From the NCBI RefSeq assembly GCF_963966145.1, contig NC_091047.1:372001-436000 (forward strand): 64,000 bases of DNA. The letters run 5' to 3'. Below, piece by piece: positions 37,449-48,150 of the stretch. Under the pieces are notes generated by a model, which saw nothing but the letters and a program-made list of their open reading frames with translations, searched no databases and had not been told where the DNA came from. Position 1 is the stretch's first letter, and each line of letters begins with the position of its first letter. Source of the DNA: Tenebrio molitor. Lineage: Eukaryota > Arthropoda > Insecta > Coleoptera > Tenebrionidae. The position numbers and the translations under genes are program-made.

Positions 37449-37680
37449 CGACAGAAGTGAAAACTTCTATAAAAAATATGTCATTATGGATGGTAGTACT
37501 TGGAGGAATAAGGAGCAAGACATAAATAATTAATATTATTTAAATCCAATGCTGTTTTTAAATAAACATCAAAAATCTGTATTTTTCAATAGAAACTGCA
37601 AATACGTCCACGTTTAGAGGTACACTCTGGCAAAATTTGTGAGGTTAGGTTTGGATGTTTAAGTTTTATTTTCTTGACGA

Positions 37681-38362
37681 TGATATTGAACACAACACAA
37701 GTTTTCATAGCAATACTCTGTATTATGATAATTTGTCCATTTTCCTCTTCACATTTTGCTACACAAATTTTTCCAATAGATGAATTGTTGAAGCCATATA
37801 ATTGAGAATTACGTATTAAATCCTACGAGTACATTCATCTGTAAACTTACAATATTTGTCGTGTCTTTATCATTTATATTATATAAAACTATACAGGGTA
37901 TTTCACGAGTGATAATGAGCCTGACGGAATAATAAATTCAACCCACAATACATTTTCAAAAAAAGCCGGACATTTTAATGTCAGTAGCCAGCTTTTTTTG
38001 GAAATATAGTGTGGGTTGCATTTTATCATTTTAAATTACGTCAGGCTCATTATCACTCGTGAAATATCCTGTATATATATAGAGTTGCTCCTGCAGCTCT
38101 GCACTGAGGTCAGTCAAGTCAGAACACAACGTACAATGAAAATTTGAAATTGACAAGTGACGCACAGTTGATTGTTTTCCGCTCGCTCCGCTAAAAAACT
38201 CGACTCTCTTAATTTTAGCTTGCCGAACGATTTTTGCTGAGCTGCAACGATTTCCCGATTTTAGCTTGTGCTGCGAACGATTTTACCGTGTCGCATGAAA
38301 CTAATTCACTGCCCGGGAATAAAATGTATGTGGCGCGCCTAAAGAAGTTTTCACTTCAAAAA
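37681..38362. repeat. Tandem duplication, copy 1
   Basis: It matches 38554-39381 from TGATATTGAACACAACACAA to GAAGTTTTCACTTCAAAA at high identity, apart from small deletions and one 174-bp MITE present only in copy 2. It contains hairpin MITE 37892-38073. The right edge carries AAGAAGTTTTCACTTC, whose complement occurs at 37453-37467 outside the copy. Confidence 0.9.
37892..38073. mobile_element. Hairpin MITE, copy 1
   Basis: A 182-bp near-perfect palindrome with TACAGGGTATTTCACGAGTG at the left and its complement at the right, followed inward by inverted GATAATGAGCCTGACG and AACCCACA arms. TA lies at each end. It was duplicated with its surroundings, so 38759-38934 is its copy. Confidence 0.92.
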
Positions 38363-38400
38363 ATCAAAAACTATGATCTGTCAGTAGTGATTTGAATTAA

Positions 38401-38556
38401 ATGAAAAACCTGATAACATTTACAATGGCTGAATTTTGGGCACATATTTGCGATTCGATTCGTACTGAAAATAACGTGAGAAATAAATTTTTGGACGAGG
38501 ACATTTTCCAATCAATAGGCAGTGCACAGTTTACTCAGCCTTGCATTGATGCATGA
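38401..38556 (+). CDS. 51-codon open frame ending at a duplication junction, unrecognised
   Basis: The frame MKNLITFTMAEFW to CIDA lies in the 191-bp spacer between the two duplicated segments. Its stop TGA is the first three bases of duplicated copy 2, so the frame may be the stump of a longer coding sequence cut by the rearrangement. No family is recognised and it may be chance. Confidence 0.2.
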   Translation: MKNLITFTMAEFWAHICDSIRTENNVRNKFLDEDIFQSIGSAQFTQPCIDA

Positions 38557-38758
38557 TATTGAACACAACACAAGTTTTCATAGCAATACTCTGTATTATG
38601 ATAATTTGCCCATTTTCCTCTTCACATTTTGCTACACAAATTTTTCCAATAGATGAATTGTTGAAGCCATATAATTGAAAATTACGTATTAAATCCTACA
38701 TTCATCTAGAAACTTACAATATTTGTCATGTCTTTATCATTTATATTATATAAAACTA

Positions 38759-38934
38759 TACAGGGTATTTCACGAATGATAATGCGCCTGACGGAATAAT
38801 AAATATTCAACCCACAATACATTTTGAAAAAAAGCCGGACATTTTAATGACAGTAGCCAGCTTTTTTCGGAAATATAGTGTGGGTTGCATTTTAAATTAC
38901 GTCAGGCGTATTATCACTCGTGAAATATCCTGTA
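38759..38934. mobile_element. Hairpin MITE, copy 2
   Basis: 176 bp, the duplicated counterpart of 37892-38073 with small deletions near the right arm. TACAGGGTATTTCACGAATG opens it and TATCACTCGTGAAATATCCTGTA-type sequence closes it. Confidence 0.9.
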
Positions 38935-38940
38935 TATATA

Positions 38941-39114
38941 TACAGGGTGATTTACGAGGAATAATGAGCCCGGCGGAATAGAAAATGCAACCCGCAATTC
39001 ATCAGGAGAAAACCCGGACATTTACCGCTTCGATGTCCGGCTTTTTGTTGCAATGTATTGTGGGTTGCATTTGCTATTCCGCCGGGCTCATTATTCCTCG
39101 TAAATCACCCTGTA
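38941..39114. mobile_element. Hairpin MITE, copy 3
   Basis: 174 bp with nearly perfect arms (TACAGGGTGATTTACGAGGA, then AATAATGAGCCCGGCGGAAT and complements), closing on a short loop near 39025. It is the most intact palindrome in the window and so probably the youngest insertion of the family here. Confidence 0.92.
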
Positions 39115-39381
39115 TATATATACAGTTACTCCTGCAGCTCTGCACTGAGGTCAGTCAGGTCACAACACAACGTACAATGAAAATGTAAAATTGACAAGTG
39201 ACGCACAGTTGCTTGTTGATTTTAGCTTGCCGTGTCGTGCTGCGAACGATTTTCGCTGAGCTGCGAACGATTTTCCGATTTTAGCTTGTGCTGTGAACGA
39301 TTTTACCGTGTCGCATGAAACTAATTCACTGCCCGGGAATAAAATGCATGTGGCGCGCGTAAAGAAGTTTTCACCTCAAAA

Positions 39382-42300
39382 ATTTACCTACCGATCGCAC
39401 CGTGTTTTGTGTTTTTGGAGCAGACATATCGGATAAAAGAAATAAAATTGTTTTTGAGACGTGCAAGAACTGGTTCATTAGTGCAGCGCCGGTTCGACAT
39501 TTCTTATTCTTGGTGGTGTTTTTGATGAGGATTGCGAGTAATCAGCTTAGGCGAAGGTATACGGAGTGCGGTTCTTAATACGGGCGCCATCATGCGATTG
39601 GTGTTGAGGTGACATACATATGGATAGCTTTTCAAGCAGCTTGCTCTCCTGTGTCAACACTGTCGCTTTGCCCTAAAAACGCTTTTTCAGGGGCCACGTC
39701 TCCTCATACAAACTACGCAAATACCGCCACCCCTCGCGCTACCGGCGCTTAAAAGAGTTTTAATGCACGTTTTCAAAGTAAATTTATTTAACCCAATTTG
39801 CATACGCGCCCTGACGTCATGCACACCGCCGGACCCTCCGGAATTAATCGCCGACGGGAGTTTTCCCATTGATGAAAATGAATTTTTTTCGTCGGTTCGG
39901 TCCGATCATTTGAAATCCAGTTGCGAACCTGCAAGAAAAATATTTTCCCAAACATCAAGTCCAAAATAGAAAGCATCGGTTGTTGGTCGGTGAGTCGTCG
40001 TCAATTTTTGATGCTGACAGACCAACGGTGAGTTAAGTTAATTCGGCAGGATTTCGACTAGGAAGAACTACTCGCCCTTCGCGTTTAGACCGGCCATCTT
40101 GGAACAAAGAACCTCACTTAAACTTTCATTAAACTCGAAATCAATGTAAATTACATTCAGTGGTCAGCAGGCTTTTAGTGCGGTAAAGATAATCGAGTGG
40201 CGTGCTCCACTATTGATTCCCGCCATTCCGCCGAGATAAAAAGGGTCAACCCGGCAAGAAGATGCCCTTTATTGGCCTCTCGCGGTGCCAGATACGCATC
40301 GAGAATGTCACCGTGGGGGAATTTTGCATTACGCCCGACCGGAAATTCATCTTAATATGACCACGCCGGGGTATCGCAGACAATAACGCCGTCGCCGCCG
40401 ACGATGACGGTGACGGCGCTTCGGAGGCGGTCGTAAATTACGTTTCGCGCGCTTCGCAGGCTTAAAAATGGCGTCGCCTAATTGCTAGACTTGACAGCTC
40501 CGATAAGAGAGACGGCCTTGTCTTTGGGGTTAATTGGTTGATAATTAAAAGTAAATCGGTGCGATGTTGATAAGGCTTAATTGGGTGCAAAATGCGCAAA
40601 CGCTGCCCGAGATACATTTATTCTCGGATGATTCGCAGACCGGCAAACTGATTTCCCACAGGATCTATGAGGGTATTAGACAAATAAATACCGCTAACTT
40701 CGCTGACGAGCTCTTTTTATACAGGCGATGTTTGCGAAAATTCGTTCGAGGGTTGTCTTTGTTTCAGGGCACGTCTTCTCGAAGGTTAAACAATATCCAA
40801 ACGGGGCAAACGGAAGTTGTCGCCAATTATTTGAAAGCAAGGCTCGAACCGAGGCGCAGACCGCAAAATAAAAATAAAAACAATTTAATTAACAATGGTA
40901 GCCGCCGCTAAATTAAAATTCAAAATGATGGTTGAATTAAAGGCAAATTTATTTTTAATTCACATTGACATTAATTTAATAAACATTTATAAAATATATA
41001 TCGTGTGGAAATGGTGGATGCGCCGGCAAAATAAACATGCTGATGCGGATTGACTAAGTGTAAATAAAAATATTTAAGTTGGTCTTTTAATGTGATTGGA
41101 TTTTTTCAGCATTTCAACTTTTAAAACGACCATTTTTTTCTAATTACCACGCTGTACCTAACTTGTTTAAAAAATTCAGTGAAGAGGTTTTACAAAAGTC
41201 AATTTAAATTTAATTAATTTATAAACGGTGTGCACACGTAAATTCGTAATTTTACTCGCAGAAACTCCTCGGTTAAGGAGAGCCAGTGTCAAAGCGACGA
41301 CTAAATTTTAAATTGTTTTTATTACCGTTTCATTAATGTTGAAATTCCAAAATTAATTAATTAATAGAAATTGGAAAATATCAAGTCAATATAAGATTTT
41401 GTTCTAGAATCGTAAAAGGCAAGAAATTGTGACATTAATAAGGCTCGCAAATCTCATTTAAATTAGCACTGAAGTAAAAGAAAGTTGAAATGTAAAAGTC
41501 GAGGGGTAGACATTTTTCAGAGGCAAATTCTCTAATTTGCGTTCGAATATAATTTAGGAGTCCCAAGTCTTTGAGTGGACCTATGGTTTTTTGTATTGTT
41601 CAATTTAGAAAGTATGTTGGCAGAGTTGGTATAAAAATTTTGCTATCGGATTAGGTCTAGATTTCATCTTACAAGTGTAGGAGTTAGCCTTGCGACAGTT
41701 TTGATCACTTCATATTCATTAGCACGCCCCTTAAAATTAATAAATTTAACGATAGAATTTAGTATAGATTTAATTTCTTTTGGTAAATTTAAGTGAACCA
41801 TTAAAAAAATTTAAAATCAGAAACCAAAAACATAGTTGTAGGAAATTAGCAGTCAACTTTGAATAAACTTGATACGCTTTTTTGCTGTTGAAACCAAAAT
41901 TCTGTACATTCTCTAAGAAGATTACGCCGAAACCTTCTCCGAAGCCCCACTAACAATAAGCAGTTCTGATCCTCCGCAGCGCTAATGAACCCCATTTAAC
42001 CCCGTCCGGTTTTTGCGTCCGGATTTTTTCAAAAACAACCACCGACACTCCGATAATCGTTCCATTATTCGCTCCGAATTCACCGTCTCAAAGAAGTAAT
42101 TAAGAAGCCGTGGCGAAACGAGAAATTTTGTCGTTAGTAGCGGCAAAATCTCTATTAAACAGTCCGGCCGGTAATTAATGACTTTGCGATTTTCGAAATC
42201 AATGGACCGGAAATCGAGGAAGTTAATTTAATTCAAATAAATAAATTGCGCCGTGTTTGTGTGGACTCGGCAGAATATCAGTTTGAGAAACGAGTGAAAA

Positions 42301-43594
42301 CGGAATAGCATCCGACCGACGGTATAATTAGCCCGTTTTAATTGCACAGTCGGCAACTTCGGTATCTCGACGCAGGAGTGCACAAAAAACACGTCATAAA
42401 ATGCTCCGGAGAATTTCGGAAACTCAAATAACTGATGATGCATTCGTTTCCGCACCTAGCTGTCTCACCTGCACCTTCGTTGGCTGCGCCGGATTATTTA
42501 TTTTTATTAAAAAAAAGAAACGGCGAAAAGTTAAATTACGGATTCGATAAGCTGACGATGCAGAGTGGTTTGCCGCGACAAAGCAAATAATTATCGAAAA
42601 TTGTTGCAAATTGAGTCAATACAAATTGTCAACGTATCTGGTGGCAATATTTGTTATGAATAAGAGAAAAGGTGACTGGGATGATTTACTATTGAACCAA
42701 ATTTATCACCAAAAGTTATTTGATTTTCGTCGTTTTTGTTAGATGGCAGACGCCGTATATGCACCGAGGTAAAATCAATCGCGTGCCTCGCTCATTTTAC
42801 GTTTTTTGTCCGTTTTACGTGTCCGTGAAGCTAAATAAGCGTCCCGGTGAGTATTTTATCGGTTTATTTCGCGTCGCATGACTTCATCTAGTAATAGGAA
42901 GGTGATCGATTACAAAAAGTGCAACGGACGGCGAATATTAGGGTCGTATTTTATAGGTTGACATGCATCAACGTCGGCTAAGGAGACACCCGCGGCGAAC
43001 GTGCCGGATTTTTACAAAGCTGATCACACAGTATATGAGAGATTCAGTTCTGGACATTGTCGGGATTAGGAGGCTTGATTTACGGCCAACATTCTGTATG
43101 ACAGCGACGCGAATATCCCCACCTAAAGGACAATAATTTCAGGCGAATCGCAGGGGCTCGTAATTAATTTTATCGGTGGTGCGGCTACATACGAGAGTGG
43201 AAAACTTTTTATTTATTATTTTACAATCATTTCCTTGTCACCTGTTTCATTATTTATGACGATGTGTAGGTGCGTGATTGAAACGCAAAAATCTATCTAG
43301 CTTTTGGAAATGTCCGTGTGCTTTAAGAAAAATTAAAAATTGCCTTAACACCGTATCAAAAGAACAAAACTCGACAACCTTGCCACATGGTTGATGTGTA
43401 ATCACTGCAAAAAAACGCATCACAAGAGTTGGTAAAAACGGATGTCTGTCCTCGTCCATTTTTGCCGATTCTACAGGGATGCAATTTGGCGGTACAACAT
43501 TATTTTTGATTCAAGGGTGAAGTGTTCGAGAAATTTCCATTTGAATTCGGGTTTGAATCGTTTGTTATCTGAATTTAACAAAAACACGTAAACA
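39382..43594. other. No gene recognised
   Basis: A strongly CpG-rich stretch lies at 39.8-40.5 kb (several GACGACG and GCCGCCG runs), then A+T-rich DNA at 40.9-41.9 kb, then another G+C-richer block at 42.0-43.2 kb. Open frame 40564-40911 (115 codons, plus) has no motif. A reverse GGCGCATCCACCA motif is at 41010-41026. Confidence 0.4.
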
Positions 43595-43900
43595 TACAGG
43601 GTTATTCACGAGAAGGGTACTTCTGAATTTTTATTTTGCCGCAACCAACAATACCAATGACAGTAACTACTAAATCAAGTGTGTTATTTCTTTTAAATTA
43701 GAAATCAAAGTAAGTTGGATAGATTTGTGAGAAATGTCAGATTGGCAGATAACCTATATTTAATGAAAATTCAACAATTAAATTAACAAATTAAGTTAAT
43801 GTAAAAGGTGTTCGAAGTGTCTACCATCGGCTTCTAAACATCCGCAGCGGTGACAGAATTCTTTCCACACTCCATAAATAGGGAGCGCGTCAGTCTTGGT
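43595..43900 (-). pseudogene. C-terminal end of a Tc1/mariner-type transposase and element terminus
   Basis: The minus strand reads ALPIYGVWKEFCHRCGCL then EADGRHFEHLLH and a stop at 43796-43798, matching the C-terminal signature of DUF4817-type arthropod transposases. About 200 nt further on, the element ends in TACAGGG (TA at 43595-43596), and this end is repeated inversely at 86-180. Upstream catalytic blocks were not recognised, so only the 3' part survives or can be read. Confidence 0.7.
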
Positions 43901-44408
43901 CGTTATTGTAAAAACAAATTTTTCGAATTGACAAAGATTTTTTGCTTTAACGTCAAAGAGACAGGACTACTAAGAGCCATCGTGGATTCAGTTATAATTA
44001 CTACAAAATTTGAAGTTTTATGTCCTGAGGCTGGTATAGTCTGTTTTTTAATCAAATAAAGTTAATAACAACTAATTTGAGAGTTTAATAAATGTCTTAT
44101 AGTACGTACTTTGCGTGGCATTTTTAATAACACGTTCAAATTTTAAATGCGAGTTTGTGTATTTTCAAGGACATTGAAAATGACAGACGTTGACGAGTAT
44201 AGCCAATAGATATCAGTAAATTCCCCAAATTTAGCAAAATTTTATATTTGCAAACCTAAATCAACAGGTCGTGGTTCTTTGATTAAAAAATAAACTTATA
44301 GTTTGGCGGACAAACCAGACAAAGCACATAGAAAAAAAGGAGTTTATAATTGCGTAACTAAGTTGAGATTTTTTTCGTTTGATGGTAAAAAGTTTTATGA
44401 TATCTAGC

Positions 44409-44741
44409 AAGGTTGGTAGAACTGACTAATTTGTATAATAGGTTGCCTCGTTGAAAATTGCGGGGCGGGGGGGAAAGTAACTCGTGACGTAAAATCAACC
44501 CAGAAATGTTGGGTGTTCGAATAGAACCCAAGGTTTATAAGCTCCGTGGTGTTTATTGGGTGGCTTTTTGGGCTTTATTCTAGCGAAGGAACACCTAATG
44601 CATGATCGACAGACTCTGTCGTAAAAGTTTAGTACACTGTGACGTCACGAGTAACTTTTGCGGGGGGAAAAAATTCAGACTATTGCTTTAAATGGCAACG
44701 AGGCAACCTTTTATACAAATTAGTCAGTTCTACCAACCTTG
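44409..44741. mobile_element. 333-bp hAT-like MITE
   Basis: Termini CAAGGTTGGTAGAACTGACT and its complement continue through AATTTGTATAA and GGTTGCCTCGTT for about 45 bp. They are flanked by an 8-bp duplication ATATCTAG (44401-44408) and ATATCTAC (44742-44749), one mismatch. An 8-bp duplication and a CA-type terminus fit the hAT superfamily. Confidence 0.85.
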
Positions 44742-44746
44742 ATATC

Positions 44747-44981
44747 TACGGGGTGATCAAGAAGGACTGTTTAAGTTGGTAACACTGAATTGTATTTTAA
44801 ATCGTATAACAGGAGTAACTTTCGGTTGTTGATGGCTTGTCGTTGTTAATGCTATACCTACATCAGATATTTGTCAAATAAACCAACAAAACATATCCGG
44901 TTGCAGTGTTATAAATAACCGAATTAAAAAATTTTCTTAATTCTACTGCCAACTTAAACAGTCCTTCTTGATCACCCGGTA
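44747..44981. mobile_element. 235-bp MITE of the GGTGATCAAGAAGG family
   Basis: Ends TACGGGGTGATCAAGAAGGA and complement TACCGGGTGATCAAGAAGGA, with TA at both sides. It is the full-length inverted relative of 35226-35450 and immediately follows the hAT-like MITE, whose right target duplication overlaps its first bases. Confidence 0.9.
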
Positions 44982-45221
44982 CATAGAGAAAATAAAATAC
45001 TATAGAATGAAAAGTCCCTAATAAATTTTTGGAAAATCGTTTAGCGCACCCTCACCACACCGCAAGAGGGCGCAAATGTTTTAAAAAGTCAAAAATTTAA
45101 AATCAAAGTAATCTCAATAATCTAAAAATCAGTCAAAGCAGTGTCAATCTTTATGTCACAATCTTGTAATTCAAAATGAGGCTGTGTCACGTTCACAAAT
45201 AATGTAGTACCGCTGCTAAGA

Positions 45222-45888
45222 TTGCTAAATTTGTTGTTGAGAGAATCAAGCAAAATTTATATAGAAAACAATCAACAAATTGAAAGAAAAATAATACTTC
45301 AAGACCAAGAGATTACACCATTATTTGATACACCTCATCTTATTAAAGGAATTAGAAATTATCGGATAACAAAAGATTTGGTTTGGGAAGTAAACGAAGA
45401 AATTTTAAGTGTGAAATTGGACCATATTGTGAAGGTTTATCTTTATGATTCAGCGTGGGGCGAATTAAGATCCCTCCACAAAATTACGGACATGCAGATA
45501 AGATCCAAAAGATGTCCTATGCAACTCAAGTTTTGAGTCGTCATAATCATGATTAATTCAACTATCATGCTATTAGTTAACTGTGGTAATTTCTAATAAC
45601 ATTGTTGTTAATAATCTAATATATATTTTAACTAACAGGTAGAACAAACCTAAATGATGAAGACTTGGGAACTGCAAAAACAATAACTTTTTTGACAAAC
45701 TCTTTGATAATAATCTGGAGGGAGGAACATGTCGTCCACGTTGCGAGAAACCTCTTGCTTGTGGAGTTTACAAAAATCCTGGGCACACAAAATTTTGGCA
45801 GGAAGCAGTCCTACACTTACGCATATGTACCTACTTTGGAAAAATTTTTGGATTAAAAAACAGCACTTCCTTCCATAAAAAAAATTGA
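45222..45888 (+). pseudogene. P-element-like transposase remnant
   Basis: The frame contains FDTPHLIKGIRNY, matching the PHLLKG.RN block of P-element transposases, then LRSLHKITD. After a frameshift near 45490 it reads DKIQKMSYATQVLSRH, and after a probable intron ending at the AG of 45637-45638 it reads GRTNLNDEDLGTAKTI. A second frameshift leads to EKPLACGVYKNPGHTKFWQEA and a stop at 45886-45888. Block order is that of the family's C-terminal half; the N-terminal THAP finger was not found. Two or more frameshifts mean it is not functional. Confidence 0.72.
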
Positions 45889-47847
45889 ATGAAAACATTG
45901 GAAGGATTTTTGGATGTATACTAAAATTTAGCAGAAAGTGGCAAGTGTGAGTTTTTTAGAGTTGGTAAAAAATGTTAATAAGATTCATAATATTTTCAAA
46001 ATTATATTCAGTAACATAATTTCGGCCGATAATATTAAAAGCAAAATTTTAACGGTAATTCAAACATAAGTACCTAATGTTAATTTTTCGTTCACTTAAA
46101 AATAAAATTGAAGATGAAATTATTGGTAAAATAATTCATTTAACCACATTTACATTAAGGTGTAAAATTTAATTTTAAGTGGTAGGATACGAGAACGGTA
46201 ACATTTAGGAATAATATTTATAAAAATGAAGCAGAACTGTATCAAAAACGGTTGAAAATAAAATATCGAAAGTATTGCTGGCGTTTTAATTTGTTGTGAA
46301 AATTTGCGATGATAAAAAAAATCAAATAAAAGGTAAACTCATCCAGTAGGCTGTGATTTTGCACCCTCACCAGGATAAGAGATGGCGGTAAACGCTTTGT
46401 GCCCAAAAAATGTATAGGGAGTTTGCGTTCTATATGTTCTTATTTTGTCTATGGATATCTAGGTACGGTAGCGACATCCAAAATTCGTACAAACGAATTA
46501 GGGTGACAAGTGATAAGTGACAAGCAACGGGAGAAAGCTGTGGAAATTGACCAGGGGGTGAAAACGAGTACCGGCACTACCAGCAGTTAGATGTAGGATA
46601 TTTTCGAAAAAAGTCTACACGTGCATCTGTCTGCATCCGGTCCATTTATACAGGTTAAAACGGCAGTTTGACGTTCGCAACCCCCAACTATTAGTTCGAC
46701 ATATTTTAATTAAAGCCGGGCCGTTCCGGTGGCGGCAACCAGATTTATTCTGAATGCGCACAGCCGTAAAAAGGAAGAAATTAAAGCGAGTTATGGGTGT
46801 AGATGTTAATCCGGCAGCCGCGAACACCTGGTTATATGTATTGGGGGGGCGAATTTACCGTAGCCAAGGGGCCACTTTGAATGACGCATGGCGACTAGTC
46901 ATAGCCGCAAAAGCTCCGACCTCGGAGCCAAGTCGGCAACTCCATTACCTTCAGTTCGTAAGTGCGAATGTGGATGCATATTTCACTCTCGACTAATCTA
47001 TTTTACTTAATGGTTAACGGTGACGGCCTCGTTACGACGTCGAGCTTTGTCCGAATTAACCACCCTTTTAATTACGAAGCTTTCGATTTTTCAGATGGCG
47101 GTTCTTGTATTGTTGTCCGTGGGCGGTCAGTCCGGCGGGGATTAGCGACTAGACAGGTCGACGTGATTAAACTTGCCGCCGACACACGTCAGTTTGTAGG
47201 TTAGACGGCGGACGACACAGGACTGTAATTAGGCCTTCACGTCCCCTCACCCCCAAAAGACAAACTATTATTCGAGAAGTTGGCACCGCTGATCGACGGA
47301 CTCTTACTTAAGTCGTACCGTTTCCACTTCCCACCTCGTGTTGATGTCTTAATGGATATAGAAAGTCGAAATTAGTTTCAGGGGAACTTCAGACTTTTTT
47401 AATGGCCCGGATAGGGCCGTAATTCAGTTTCGAACGGAATTACCCAATTACCTGTACCGATTGCAAACCTTTTTCAACAGCGAAAACAGTACTACATATT
47501 TTTAAAACACGATTATTAAGAAAATTGTCTTACGAAGAATGCCGAAAGGTCTTAAATATTAAATTGTCTGCAAATTAAAAACGATTCTCAATTTAAGAAA
47601 TTATCGAATATCGAATTCCGGACTCGGCTCGCTTTAGTGTTCATTTTAAAGCTGTTCTAACTGATGAAGATGCACAACATCCTATTTTAAAGCCGCGCCT
47701 TCACAGTTTTCATTTGAATAGTACTAGTGGTGGTAGGGCCAATATCTGCGATAATAAAAGATATTGATTTTTTTTTCACAATTATCTAATGTTCGTTCAT
47801 CTTGACTTAGCACACTGTCAACTAGTTCGGCAATTTTCCTCGACAAA
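45889..47847. other. No gene recognised
   Basis: The stretch from 45.9 to 46.3 kb is A+T-rich and may still belong to the P-like element. The motif GCACCCTCACCA near 46354 also occurs near 45048 on the other side of the P-like remnant, in the same orientation. A G+C-richer block follows at 46.5-47.4 kb. Confidence 0.4.
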
Positions 47848-48150
47848 ATGGTGGATACGCTACGAAATGTTTCATTTATAATAATGATATCTCTCCGACT
47901 GTTTGAGCTGGATCAAACTATGTTTTATGGGTTCAACTGTGACGAATCGAATGCCAGTAATGCCACAAACTGCATGACTCAAATATCATTTGAAAAAATG
48001 AGCTTACTTTCAATGAATATTACGAGTATTATTGACATGCGCCATAGCATTGCCTTTGGTAACTGGAAAGAAATATGTATTAGGTTTTTATACACCTCTC
48101 CCACTGACAGTGTTCTAGACACACACGTTTTTGTAATTTTAAATGAATAG
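47848..48150 (+). CDS. Small 100-aa open frame, unrecognised
   Basis: The start ATG lies in a good context (CGACAAAATGG). The frame opens with MVDTLRN and a hydrophobic stretch VSFIIMISLRLF that could act as a weak signal or anchor, then has a short segment with potential N-glycosylation sites (NASNATNC) and ends FVILNE. An AATAAA follows at about 48213. No family is recognised. The first codons coincide with the dispersed ATGGTGGATGCGCC motif, so it may be repeat-derived or part of a larger spliced gene. Confidence 0.3.
   Translation: MVDTLRNVSFIIMISLRLFELDQTMFYGFNCDESNASNATNCMTQISFEKMSLLSMNITSIIDMRHSIAFGNWKEICIRFLYTSPTDSVLDTHVFVILNE

Larger units (their letters stand above)
38554..39381. 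repeat. Tandem duplication, copy 2
   Basis: Second copy of 37681-38362, in the same orientation. It carries hairpin MITE 38759-38934 (shared) and an additional hairpin MITE 38941-39114 that is absent from copy 1 at the matching TATATATA. Confidence 0.9.

Noticed and set aside
38985..39188. 67-codon frame in the hairpin MITE region
   Set aside because: It lies on the palindromic MITE and its flank; it is an artefact of repeat sequence.
40564..40911. 115-codon plus-strand frame
   Set aside because: No motif; the end is a low-complexity Lys/Asn run from A-rich DNA.
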